Source: Cyanophora paradoxa
Taxonomy: Eukaryota; Glaucocystophyceae; Cyanophorales; Cyanophoraceae
NCBI GenBank assembly: GCA_004431415.1
Contig: QPMI01000188.1
Span: forward strand, 1-64,000
Length of the DNA stretch: 64,000 nt
Direction of reading: 5' to 3'
The translations under genes and the position numbers were made by a program. Below the pieces are notes generated by a model that saw only the letters and a list, made by a program, of their open reading frames with translations, ran no database searches and was not told the DNA's origin. Of the stretch, positions 11,290 to 22,327 are shown in pieces. Position 1 is the first letter of the stretch. Every line of letters begins with the position of its first letter.

Positions 11290-12158
11290 TCAGTACGAGC
11301 TGCCGACGGCGGTGCAGTGGAATTCCTTGCGCGCGACGCCGCAGGGGCGCAGGCCCTTCGCCTTGGCCCAGGCGTGCATCTCGCCCTCGCTCCCGAAAGC
11401 GTAGCCGGCGAGGCCCGGGCGGGACCGGCTGTAGTTCACGTGGCCCAGGTCCTCCCCCTCGTAGAGGGCCGGGCAGCCGGCAAAGTGGTACGTCGCCCCC
11501 GTCGGCGTCACGAAGCACACCGACCGCTTGCCCCAGTAGTAATAGACGAGCTGCGCACCCCAGATTAAATTTCGATTTCTGAGCGACGCCGATGCAGAAA
11601 CTGAAACTAATTATAAGCCTTGCGAGCGAGGCCTAATTATATGTATAAGGAACAACATTGAATGAATCTCGAAGTCTATAAATTTGCGCGCACCTTCTTC
11701 GCGGTCAGGTCGCGAATCACGTCGTGCGGACTCGGGGGCTCGTTGAAGCTTGAGGGCCCGAAGCTGTCCCGCTGCTGCAGCTCTGCGCACGCCCCGCGAA
11801 AATTACTCGACTCGATTCCGGCAACGCGAAAAATTAAACGATTTGCAACCCCGTCCCGCGCGCGGGGCCGCGGGCGGCAGAGCGCTCACTAAGCACGTCG
11901 TCGGTGTAGAGGCAACTGTCGTCGCTGTTGGGGTGGTCGCGGATGTGCGCGAGGAGCGTCCGCAGCGCGCGCTCGTCCGCCGCCTGCCGCTGCTCGTCCG
12001 TCGCCAGTCGCTCCTCGAGGCCCTTCACCTCGCGGCGCAGCTCCTCGAAATACTCCTGCGCGCTCGGAAATTCATCCTGATGTCTCGTAGATCCGCTGCG
12101 AGCTTATGCGCACCTCGTACCGCTCGCGGTGTTCAGGGCGGCTCGGGGGCGCGTCCAT
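11290..12158 (-). CDS. Coiled-coil/His-Cys protein, copy B
   Basis: Four exons, 12114-12158, 11890-12055, 11694-11782 and 11290-11550, join in frame to a 186-residue protein. ATG is at 12158 and TGA at 11290-11292. All introns are GT-AG: 58, 107 and 143 nt. Exon 1 is MDAPPSRPEHRERYE; exon 2 is a coiled coil (EYFEELRREVKGLEERL, with one DEQRQAADER block); exon 3 begins LQQRDSFG and ends VIRDLTAKK; exon 4 carries LVYYYWGKRSVCFV, TYHFAGCPALYEGEDLG and AKGLRPCG. Compared with copy A it has one heptad block fewer, lacks the second Cys of the PC-x-C motif and has a shorter loop before SRSRPG. It is the compact form of the gene and probably closer to the ancestral structure. Function unknown; the H-x3-C...PC pattern suggests metal binding. 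Confidence 0.82.
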
Positions 12159-12546
12159 CTGCGCCGCGGCCGTGAGAAGCGAAGTCAACGTTGAGTCGCA
12201 TGCAATATTAATGCGGCGGGAAATCGGCTGCACCTGCTCGAAGGCGCCGGCGCCGGGCGCGCGGTCGTCGCCGATTTCGAAGTTCTGCGCGCATGATCAT
12301 GAAAAGCCGCATCAGACCGTCGTATGCAGAATTCGGGCGCGCATTGCGCGCGCGGCCTGCAGCTGACCCCGCGGTCTTGCGCCCACATTGTGCTGCTGCT
12401 CTAGTTTCCTCGTTTTGAATTTCTTCTCCCCTTGGTTTATATCCAAGCTACAGTTCGATCTATAGATCTAGATCGTACGTGAGCTCGAGCTAGCTAGGAA
12501 TTCGCAATACAATTAATTGTAAAGTTCTCCGTACGTATAACAATTG

Positions 12547-12583
12547 CAAGGGGGGAAAGAAGACCGAAGGTCTTCCCCCCTTG
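12547..12583. repeat. Hairpin, imperfect inverted repeat
   Basis: Left arm CAAGGGGGGAAAGAAGACC and right arm GGTCTTCCCCCCTTG pair around a GAA loop, with a four-base bulge in the left arm. It shares the AATTGCAAGGGGGG start with the hairpin at 8806, so the two may be copies of one small element. Confidence 0.6.
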
Positions 12584-13814
12584 CTTCCCGTTCCCGGAGG
12601 AGAGGCGGAGGCGGAGGAGAAGGAGCTCGAGGTAAAGGGGAACGGCGCGAAAGCGGACCAGGGGGATCAAGAACATGCAAAAGGGCAGTCAAAGTTCTCC
12701 GTATACGCATACTAAGTTATTGGGGAAGGGTAAAACACTTCCCCTGTCCCTCTCCTTTGGGCCCAACCCTACCCCAAATCGCGTTTCCCCGACCTCCTCA
12801 AAACCCGGGCCGCGCGGTACACCCTGAAAGCCCATCCCCAGGGGACCCCGAAACCGTGTCTCCCGGTCCCGTCCGACCAAAGGGTGATCCAGGAACAGGC
12901 ACCAACACCCGGGACAAAAATGGGTCCAGCGACGCACAGGGAGCAGATATACGGGCCAGACCAGTTCGAGGTCAATGCTTGCATCATGCTTGACATTCCG
13001 TTCTGCAGGAACGAGGCCGGGCACGAGCGCGGTCGCGTGGGAGGACGCCGCGCGCGCTAGCCAATCACATTGGAGAGTGCGAACTTACCCTGCAAAAGTC
13101 TTTTTACGGTCCCCCCCAGCCGTTAATATTAGGTACCGCGCTTATTCTCGAAATCCACTGCGAGAACGCCAGATACATTACCCCCAAGTGAAACTAAATT
13201 CAAAATGTCAGCGCGTTAATTTAATAAAAAACGGCAATTTTAATTTTGCCCCCCCCCCCGCGGATCGATATCGATCGATCGAAGATCAGTTTAGGTTTTA
13301 AAGAAATTTTCATGCATGAAGTTCGCAGTCGCAGTGCCTACGCGCGTTCCACGCGCGTACCGCGCGCGCGCGCGCGTCACGGCGTACGTACCGGTACGGA
13401 CCGGGTCGGACCCGTACGCCGTGACGGTTACTACGGTACGTGCCACGGTGCGCCGCCACGGACCACGGTGCGCGTCGTGACCGTCGGACCGTGCGCATGC
13501 ACGTGTGACCGTCGGACGCGGGGCGACGCGAGCCGCCGGCCAGCCGCTCGCGACGACGACTCGTCCACTTGAGTCAACGTCATGACTGTGCTCGACTCTG
13601 TGAGCTGCCAGGCTGTCGGGCAACTTCTAAAAAAAATAAAAAAAACCCTTCACCCCTTCACCGGTACCACAGTACTACCACTACGTATATATACGATCCG
13701 ACTCGGCGTCGAGTTGGCGTCGTAACTTGGCGATCGGTTGACGTGTGTCACCACTGTCACGGTCCCGCGCGAGTCGAGTTTTCCCCAGCAGTTTAAGCTG
13801 GCCAGTGGCGTGCA

Positions 13815-13945
13815 TGGAAAGTGGTAGATAACGGAAGTAACGGAAAACTGAAGTGGCGGATAACGGACGTTTCCGGAAATTCCGGAAAGTAACGGACAGC
13901 TTAAGTGGCGGATAGCGAAAAGTAACGGAAAGTAACGGAAACACG
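13815..13945. repeat. Degenerate AAGTAACGGA / AGTGGCGGATA tandem repeats
   Basis: At least five AGTAACGGA units and three AGTGGTAGATA or AGTGGCGGATA units alternate over 130 bp. No open frame of interest crosses it. It looks like an old mini- or microsatellite. Confidence 0.6.
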
Positions 13946-14636
13946 TACGCGTGCCACGGTGTGCACTGTACTACGGTAATCTGCCGCTGTTAACGTTCTA
14001 CTGCTATAGCTACTGTAGGCTTTAAACGTAGCTACAGGCTACAGCCTGCAGCAGCAGCCGCTGAGCTGTCGTTACCCGGCCGCGGTTGCGCTTATTTAGC
14101 AACCGTGTACATACCGTAGTACGTATATACTAGTGCTACTGCGCATGCAGCTAGCCGTTGAGCGCTGCTGCGCATCCTTGCAATTGTGCAGACGGAGCAC
14201 ATCATGACCAGCAGGTAAATTCGAAGTCAACGCGTACGCGTACGCAGCGCTAGCGAAAACAGTGATTATTTCGAAGCCGCTGAGCACCCGTTCCTTAAGT
14301 AGCGCGACTGTATATTCGAATACGTATACGAAGCCGAGGAAGATTATTCTTTTAATTTGTCCTGAAAACGTCTGCATGTAAATTGCTTTCTTCCTGCATG
14401 TCCGACAGTCATCATGGCATGGTCATCAGTAAATGGGGGGGTGCGGGGGGGCTTGCCCCCCTGCTTGTAACAATATATATTTATATTGCGCATATATGCG
14501 CATGCGCACGGAACTCCGAATTAAACACATGCGCATGCGCATGCGCATGCAAATTCAATCTCAGTCGCGTGTTCTGAAGTCGACAGACTGGACGGATCCG
14601 GACCCACGGCCGGGACCCCGCCGCCGCGGGCGCCAC

Positions 14637-14788
14637 CAGCTGCAGATCTAGAAGAGGCCGCATCCTGCCCGCCGGTTCAGACGTCCTCCGCCCAGCCTGG
14701 GCCAGGGGTCCGCGAGTCCTCTCAGCTGAGGCTCTCGAGCTCAGCTCATTTACTCGGATCGGCAGCTGCAGATCTAGAAGAGGCCGCA
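14637..14788. repeat. 26-bp direct repeat pair, 126 bp apart
   Basis: Identical 26-mers (beginning CAGCTGCAGATCTAGAAG) at 14637-14662 and 14763-14788 flank about 100 bp of GC-rich sequence. They could be a target duplication, short terminal repeats or a remnant tandem copy. Nothing between them codes for a known product. Confidence 0.7.
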
Positions 14789-15262
14789 CTCGGGAGTATA
14801 CCTTTACAGTTCTTGCAATGCGAGCCACATGCCGCATGCTGCAGCTGGCCATGGCCGCGGGCTCTAGTTATAAGCGCGCTAGCCTATAGCTAGTAGCCTA
14901 GTAGCAATCGCAATAATAATCGTCCGGCGTCAATCGCCAAGTCGTGATGATCACAGTACAATTTTCGTTGCTGTGAGACGTTTATCTGTGAAAAACTTTA
15001 GCTATCATATGAACGATACATATACACCGATTGAGAAGCCCATTTCAGGGCATGGCTCGATCGTGGTACGGATATCGATCTAATACTTCAAAAAAATCCT
15101 ACTGCTAATTATATAACCGAAAGCGAAATTGCGAAAATTGGAAGAAGCGCTTTAAGACGCTCGCCACTATTTTATTGAGGCCGCCTAGGCGCCAAGCCTT
15201 GAAGGTAATGTAGTCCAACGGTCGACGACGCTGCGGCAGTGTCGAGAGATCGACGCATTGCT

Positions 15263-18200
15263 TTAGGTCGCCGCATGCAGCGCGAGGGCGACGGCGATGG
15301 ACACGAGGCCGCAGAGGAAGCTCGAGAAAAGCGAGCTCTGACCGCGCAGGGGTAAGCGATGAGCAGGAGAGCGATGGCATGGGGCTAAAAGCTCGCGAAC
15401 CGCGTAGGTGGACGCTGCAGCATTCGGCCGGTAGGGCACCGAAGCGCTGGTTCCAACCGGCGTCCACTGGAAAGCCTGCGCGCACAGCGTTGGAAACCAA
15501 AAAAAATTTAAACTTGAAAGAAGGATTGCGGGTTATGTATAAATGGACGTTCTGCTGCCAGGCTGAACGACAGCGAACCTTGCCGATAACGATGGGCACG
15601 AAGGCGGGCGCCCCGGTGGCCGGATCGATGCGGAGGTCGTACTGCGGAAAAGTGCGAGTGATCATGAGCTCATCCTGTTTCGAACTCGAGCCGAATGGCA
15701 GTGCTGGCTTAAAGCTTACGGCGGTGTTGGCTGCAAACTGGAGGAGGCGACGACGCGCAAGTGCCGGGGCCTCTGCGAAAGATTGGATTTGAACAACAAT
15801 GTAGAGATATCGATGAAAACTTGGAGAAAGCTTCGGCGCACTGAATTGGAGGATCGCGTTGCTGCCCTCCGCCACGACGGACTCTTCGGTCGCCGGGCGC
15901 TCCATCTTCCCGTCCACGCTGACAATGGAAACTTCCACATTGGCCCCGACCTGCGGATATGAAATTGGCGGCCCAACAAACGCGACAGGGTAATTTGAAC
16001 CCTCATTATCAAAGCATCCCGGCGCACCGCCAGAACGCCGGTGACTGGGACCCTGATGAACTCGTTCGCGCCGGATCCCGTCTGCCAAACGGAGCCCCTT
16101 TCAGGCCGCCATGTACATGCATACGTGCAGATGTGTTTGCAACTTCAAGTTCAGCTGCCAATTACCTGCCGTGCAGAGAACTCGGTCCGATTCAGGTCGA
16201 CCCTGTACACGGCATTGCCTTTCCCGTCCTGCCCAGGTGAAGCACGAGCGTTCATAACGTTAACACGGACAAGGTGCACGTGTATTTTCGGCTTTTAAAA
16301 AAGCACGATACCGTGTCGAGCCTGAAGTCGTTTTTGGTGAACTGTATATTTAAAAAGCAGTACTCGTCAGACGATGGAGCCGGGGACCCTTTTCGGACAA
16401 GGGGATTCAAAGTCGAACCGTGAAGGAGCCGATGACGACCTGCTTCGTCTCGTTCATGGTGATGAACGACTGCGCGCGGCGCGGCGGGCTTCAACGACAA
16501 CGACGTCGACGCCGGAGACGCCGAGGGGGGCTCGTGATCAGAGGGGCCGCACCAGCGGCGGCACGGCGGCCGGAGTCGGTGCCGGTGTGGGCTGATTCTG
16601 CTGCTGCTGCTGGCTGGGCGTCGCCATGGGCGTCGGAGTGGCGTCTGTCGTCGAGGGGACCGTGGTGGGTGTCGGGGCAGCATCCGGGGACGTGGTAGGC
16701 GAGGGAGACGGCGTGGCCAGCGCGGAGGGAGACGGAGAGGGCGACGGGGACGGCGAGGGCGAGGGGGACGGCGTGGGCGACGGAGTGGGCGACGGGGACG
16801 GCGAGGGAGACGGCGTCGGGATGTACACTGTACGCGATGCGCGAAACGGTAAGCACGGATACATCGATGCCCAGGAAGATGCGATCGAATGAATATTTAT
16901 GCGCGCTGTGCGCCGCACGCGCACCCGTGCCGTTCAGCCTGTGTGCAAAGACGAATGCGGCGCCCAATGTGGGTGCTTCTCCGCGCCAGCTGGCATAGAA
17001 GACCGGATTGGTGCGAACACCGATGCTGGTCAATCCAAGGCCGACGTGAGCGGAGCTGCGCATGCATTAAAAACCGTTCGGAGTAGGCAACGCAGAAACC
17101 CGATCCCGGCCGCCGCCTATCAGCAACCTCGAAGCTCATGATCACCTCGGGTTCGTGACCGAATCGATCCTCTGTTCAACCACCTCGCCGCCCGTGGAAT
17201 TCACTGACAAGATGAAGCTGCTCGATGCGGTGCCCGTAGCGTCTTTGTCGTAGATCGACGCCAAGAGCCGCCAGTACCCGTACCTTCGAGTAGGAGCGAG
17301 GTTCATTGTTCGTAAATGAAACGACAGTTCAACGGTTTTATAATTATCTGAATCGACATGGCGTACGCGTTCTTGACAACGGCAAGGTCTATCGGAAACT
17401 TCCAGGAGGCGTGGGACGCGAAGATCGACCCCGTGACACTCGACCCCGTCGCATCGATCTGGTCATGATCATGGATTAATATTGAATGTCAGTTTCAATG
17501 TCAGTTTTGAATTATACGATGCAGATCTAGAATTACGAACTTTGGTGATGGTTCCGCCGAATGCGACCTGCGAAAGAGCATCATTGGACAAATGAGCGCA
17601 TTCTTTTTTTATTACAGATCTTATAATTATATATATATATATAGCGCAGTCGACGTCTAGATCTGTTTTATCACAGATCTAGATCTTCTGAAAAATGTAT
17701 ACTCACGTAGAATATCGGTTTACCGCCGACGTCCTCTACAGTCATCGCGACAGGAAAGGCCTGGGCAGTGTTTTTATCCGTCGGTAGCGTAAGTCCGCCC
17801 AGCGATGCAGCCTCCACGGTGAAATCGGTTCGGAGACCGGTGCCTGTTAACGTTGAGCATGCGCATAAGCGCGCCGATCAGCGTACAATAACATAATTAT
17901 AATGCAGTGGCGGGTGCGGGGAAAGCAGAGCATAGTGAATGAACCCACCGTCCTCTGCGTAGCTGAACAGGCTAGGTAGCGGAAGCGCGAGCAGACCGCG
18001 TCTGGCAGCGGCTGTCGCCGCAACGCCGATCCAGTAGAGGCGGCCTCCGTGCGCCGCGATTGCCGAAGGAAGGTAATGATTCCCTGGCGTGATATAAATT
18101 CGTTTCATCAGTGTTTCGCTGAGCTGATGCTTCGCAATTGTTATTGAACGAACCGGCGATGGCTGAGCTCGAGGCTCCGGCCGCGGGGGTTCCGGACGCG

Positions 18201-19165
18201 TCTATGTTGAAGGAGTAGAAGGTTTTCAAAGTGTTTTGAGAGGGATCGGAGTTGAGAGTGACGGCGCCGAGAAACAGTTTGCCACCACCACCATCTCCAG
18301 CTCCGAGGAAGAAGAGCTTCGAAGCGCTTCCGACTGCCAGAGGCATTTTCTGCAAGCCAGTATTGATCTTCCCGTTCCTGCGCCGAACGCAAGACGACTC
18401 TTGAGCAGAAAGATTGTGGTGACGGCCCTCGCGATCGTATATATATCATGATGACGTAGAAAAGACGAGATATATATGAACGTTTAATGCACCCGAACAC
18501 AGTAGTAGCAGCGATGGCTGTAACAGCGGAAGCGCCGGCGGCCGGCAACCCATCCGACCACTTAACTGTATTCAAACGGTTGATGTCAGCGAGATATTCA
18601 GATAGGAGTAGAGGACACAAAATCAAGTGAAACGCGCGCACCTTCAAGATTACCCGCAACGAGCGAAGATCCGCATGTGCTGTCCACGCGAAAAATGCCG
18701 TTGTAACCGCTGACGTACAAGCTGTCATCGAAGGTCGAGTACGCCATTCCTGCACGATACACGATCACATGTGCCACGGTGAGCGCAAGGTTTCCGACGC
18801 TCTTCTCGACCTATTCATAAGTAACCGTATACATGCATATGCATTTAATTTTCCACTTAACTAATTCCCATATGCGCTCACCGAGAATGCCAGAAAACTG
18901 TGTCGCGGAACCCACTCCTACGGTCGAGGTACCGTAGGACGAGTAAGTCTTCCCAGCGCAGAACAGGGAACTGCCGGCCTCGAGGCTGTCGGGATTCGCC
19001 GGAGGGGCCGCCACGACTGCCGCACGCGCGCGTGCGTGAGATTTTGACGACGGCAAGCGGCCGGACAATCCCGGCCGCGGCTGCACCAAGAGTGCACTTT
19101 TAACTTGGCGGCGCAGATCTAGACGCACCGCAGGCGACGAGGATGGAGGCGACGGCGAGCCGCAT
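15263..19165 (-). CDS. Secreted propeller-like protein with Pro-Ser linker and C-terminal anchor signal
   Basis: More than ten exons separated by AT-rich introns. ATG 19165 opens a signal peptide, MRLAVASILVAC, that continues in frame across intron 1 as VVAAPPANPD. The next exons read like NHL/beta-propeller repeats: GILGMAYSTFDDSLYVSG, GIFRVDSTCGSSLVAG (18650-18760), KLFFLGAGDGGGGKLFLGAV (18240-18350), then AAHGGRLYWIGVAA (about 18050). Later exons include LTGTGLRTDFTVEAASLGG (about 17800) and SWKFPIDLAVVKNAYAM (17400). A (PSPSPT)n linker with a Gln run lies at 16570-16825. After it come an exon with VDLNRTEFSARQ (16190) and a long exon with VGANVEVSIVSVDGKMERP (15590-15950). The last exon ends in a hydrophobic tail, LFSSFLCGLVSIAVALALH, before TAA 15263-15265, as in GPI-anchored or single-pass proteins. 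Predicted cell-surface protein; partner unknown. Exon joins in the linker are uncertain. Confidence 0.7.
16565..16825 (-). repeat. (PSPSPT)n coding repeat
   Basis: Degenerate hexanucleotide array (GACGGNGAGGGN on the + strand) coding alternating Pro-Ser/Thr on the minus strand, followed downstream by SQQQQQNQ. This is typical of extended, O-glycosylated linkers in algal cell-wall and surface proteins. Confidence 0.8.
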
Positions 19166-19844
19166 CGCGAGTGCGCGTGCGGTCGCGCGTCGCGATCGAG
19201 GCGAGCTGTCCATGGGCGATCTCATTGCGATCGATCTCTTGTCTTGAGCTCGCGGATGCCTCGAGAACCAATTCTAGATCTGCTCAGCTGTGGCTGCAGC
19301 TGCGTCCGGCGCTGGCGTTGAAGCCTTCTTGCCAAGTTGAGGATTTTCGACAACTTGTAAATTTCCGTCAACAGGAGGACTCCGGGACTCTGAGGCGCAC
19401 TGAGGCACTGCGGCACTGCGGCAAACGATAACTGACGTTTTTAACTGTAGTACTCGCGGGCCGCGACCGCGAACATGGCCAGTAATACAGTAATTCAACG
19501 TTAACGATTGATAATGTTACTCACGACTCAGAGTCGCAAGTACCGTTACTACCGTGTGAGCTCACTGAGTCACATGTACATGTACAGTGAGCACGTGTAA
19601 CCGTTCAACGGTTGAACGTTTGGGATCCGATGATCCTGCGGATTCCTGCCAGGATGTCTCAGTGAGTGACAGTGACAACTACTGACTATATGCTATAGCT
19701 TGTAATCGTCAGTGATTTCTGAATCCTCCGAGGCTCGCGATATCGATCGAGCTTAGGACCTGCGCATGCCTCATCGAAGACTCTGAGCCTCGAAACTCTG
19801 ATGAAACTTTGAAAAACGTTTTTGGACCCGGACGTTCCGGACCC

Positions 19845-19972
19845 CCAACAGTGAGTCACAGTAGGGTCCGGCCGAGCCGCTGGAAACAGCGGCGCGTGGG
19901 GAGGGGGGCAACCCCCTCCCTGCCTGGCCGGACCTATCCGAGCAAATTTTTTTTCCAACAGTGAGTCACAGT
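19845..19972. mobile_element. Short SINE/MITE-like insertion with 18-bp target duplication
   Basis: CCAACAGTGAGTCACAGT occurs exactly at 19845-19862 and again at 19955-19972. Between them are 92 bp that start AGGGTCCGGCC, contain an internal GGGGAGGGGGGCAACCCCCTCCC hairpin, have the reverse complement GGCCGGACC near the right end and finish in T8. Perfect flanking repeats, a terminal homopolymer and internal fold are the marks of a recent small non-autonomous insertion. No coding capacity. Confidence 0.75.
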
Positions 19973-21220
19973 GTGACAGGGAGCAACATGTACAAGGACA
20001 CCCAAATCATTGAATTGGGGCCCCAATGCGGACACCCGTAAAAAAACTCGGCTCTCACGGAATGGACCAGGCAGCTTTTAAGAAAAATAAATGCGATAAT
20101 GTTTTTCCCTTCACTGAGTCACTCGAGCTCGCAGACTTCGAACTCGGGACGTGCATATGACTTGGCCCGTGGCGGTTGAAGTTGGCGCACCGCCGCGCAC
20201 CGTGCGGCGCACGGTGGCGGTCGGGTACTGTAGTACGCCGGCGTAACGCCGCGTACCAGTACCGTCACGGCAGTACGTGGCACCGGCCGGACGCTACCGT
20301 ACGCGTAGCACCGGTAGCGCTAGCCTGCAGGACATGCGACAGGCGCGCCGCGCGCGCGGCATGCCGCAGTGCATTCGTCACAAAATAATATTGTCGAAAT
20401 TAAGACTTCACCGAAGTGTATGCTACCTAGCGCTGTCGCCGCGAGCCTGACGAATATAAACGAAATAAAGACGCTGTCGAAGATTCCTACGTTTACAGTA
20501 GTATACGTACGTATAACCGCAGGACTTGCGCGCAGGCTCGCGGCGGCCACTGCAGCTGCAGTTCCAGTTCCGCAGCGCCCGTCCCCCCCCGCGCCCCTAG
20601 GCCTTGTCCTCGTGCGTGCGCTCCGGATCCTCGCCCGCGCGCACCCCGTCCTCCGATCGATATCGGAATTCGTGCGCTCCCCGCGCCGGGGCGCCCCGCT
20701 CCCTCCGCGGCCCCGGGGCCCCCGCGCCCCGGCTCTGATGCCGCGCCCCTTGCCCATCCTCAAGCCCCCCCGCCGCCCTCCTCGCCCTCGACGTCAAGGG
20801 ACGAGCTGGGACGTCGACCGCGCAGTCGCGCGAGTCGGCGCGACTAGGAAGCAGGGACGGTACCCCCCCATAATCCCGCCAGTATCAAATACTAGTATTC
20901 GTCAAAGCGAGGGTCTGATCATGATGAATATCGACGAAATAACGACAGTGCACACAGTTTACAGTTTACAGTAGTACGTATAGCCAACGCCGCGGTATAG
21001 GTAGTACGTACCGTACTACGCGGCTACGCCTAGTACGGTCACCGGGTACCGGGTACTACGGCGGGTAATCTTTAGGTACGTAGACTGAGCCTCGGAGGTC
21101 GGGACTCGGGACTCGGGAGTCGGGACTCGGGACTCGGGAGTACTAGTCGGAGTCGGAGTCAGAGTCACCGAGTCGAATATTTGATACTTGTGAATTGAAA
21201 AATTTGAATGGAGACAGGGG

Positions 21221-22169
21221 TACCAGCAGCTGACTTGTCTATGGCGAATTCGAAGTTGCGGGGTTGACGAAAATATGCATATGATGCTGGCGATCCATAA
21301 TTTCGTCACGATTTTCGGGTTTTGTCGAGACTGTACTACGGTACATGTGGCCGGCAATTTACCAAAACCCAATTTGTCGAAATTAAGTCTCGACAAAAAT
21401 TCATACAGTTACAGGAGATCTACTCGGATCATCGGGAGTCGGGAGTCGGAGGAGATTGTCGAATCGACTCGGATCGTCGAATCGACTCGGGAGTCGGAGG
21501 AGAGTTTTTCTTGTGCTAAAGTTTAAGTAGTAAAATAAGTACCAGTTGATTCGAATCGGGAATCGAAAATAAAAAGCACATGGGGCGCGGCCGTCGGGAA
21601 TTCGAATCGATGTATTGATAATTAGATATCGATATCCGGACCGGGATGACGGCGGGATATCGATTCCCGGTGTTCGTATACCTATACAATTCAAATTCAG
21701 AAATATCAATTACTGGCTTTTCAAACCCAAACCCTTCGATCAACGTTAACCGACTTTTTGCTTTTCTGTTTTATTTGCTTTTACTTTCTTTTTCTTTTTT
21801 GTTTTTATTTGCAGACCGTCGAGTTTGGGAGTCGACGGGAACGGGTCCTCGCATGCGCATGCGGAGTTCAGGGGAACCAGGCTACCAGCAGCTGACCTGT
21901 CTATGGCGAATTCGCAGTTGCGGGGTTGACGAAAATATGATGCCATGATGCTGGCGATCCATATTTTCGTCACGATTTTCGGGTTTTGTCGAGACTAGCG
22001 CTAGCTGTGGGCCTGCAGCTGTGGCCGGTAATTCACCAAAACCCAGTTCGTCGAAATTAAGTTGACGAAAATTTGTTCGTTTACAGTAGTTCTACTTGGA
22101 TCGAGTGCATCGGATCATCGGATCGTCGAATCGACTCGCGATCGGGAGACGGAGGAGAGTTTTTCTTGT
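21221..22169. repeat. Segmental duplication of a 0.29-kb unit
   Basis: Unit 1 (about 21221-21514) and unit 2 (about 21882-22169) share ordered blocks: CCAGCAGCTGAC, TGTCTATGGCGAATTCG, GGGGTTGACGAAAATATG, GATGCTGGCGATCCATA, CACGATTTTCGGGTTTTG and GGAGGAGAGTTTTTCTTGT. Offset is about 660 bp. Both are followed by a T-rich tract with TTTGCTTTTC/TTTTTATTT and GCAGAC(C/T)GTCGAG, which resembles a splice acceptor, so the units could be exons or introns of a lost gene or non-coding RNA. Confidence 0.75.
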
Positions 22170-22327
22170 TACCGTCTTTTCAAACCCTTCGATCAACCGA
22201 CTTTCTTCTTTTCTTTTTATTTTCTTTTTCCTTTTTGTTTTGATTTGCAGACTGTCGAGTCGGGGTCCTCGGGAAGTCGACGGGGACTCGGCGGCGAGTC
22301 GGCGGACTCGGCGCCCGAACTTCGGAA

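Larger units (their letters stand above)
12159..15262. other. Gene-poor, repeat-rich spacer
   Basis: About 3.1 kb with no gene I can support. It holds a hairpin insertion (12547-12583), a moderately GC-rich 12720-13070 segment with short open frames but no recognised domain, a C-run at 13248-13259, a strongly palindromic CGTACCGGTACGG-type stretch (13330-13520), an AAGTAACGGA repeat tract (13815-13945), a G-run hairpin (14434-14463), GCATGC alternations (about 14490-14550) and a 26-bp direct repeat (14637 and 14763). Confidence 0.6.

Noticed and set aside
12544-12993. 149-codon ORF downstream of the hairpin
   Set aside because: It starts inside the hairpin element, is Pro/Gly/Arg-rich and has no domain; the likely exon-like piece near 12925-13020 is in another frame and cannot be joined to anything.
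14637-14788. LTR retrotransposon ends
   Set aside because: 26-bp repeats only about 100 bp apart with no gag/pol sequence are too small for LTRs.
20369-20974. 201-codon ORF spanning the GC island
   Set aside because: It runs from palindromic AT-rich repeat through the island into repeat again, with no domain and composition changing abruptly.
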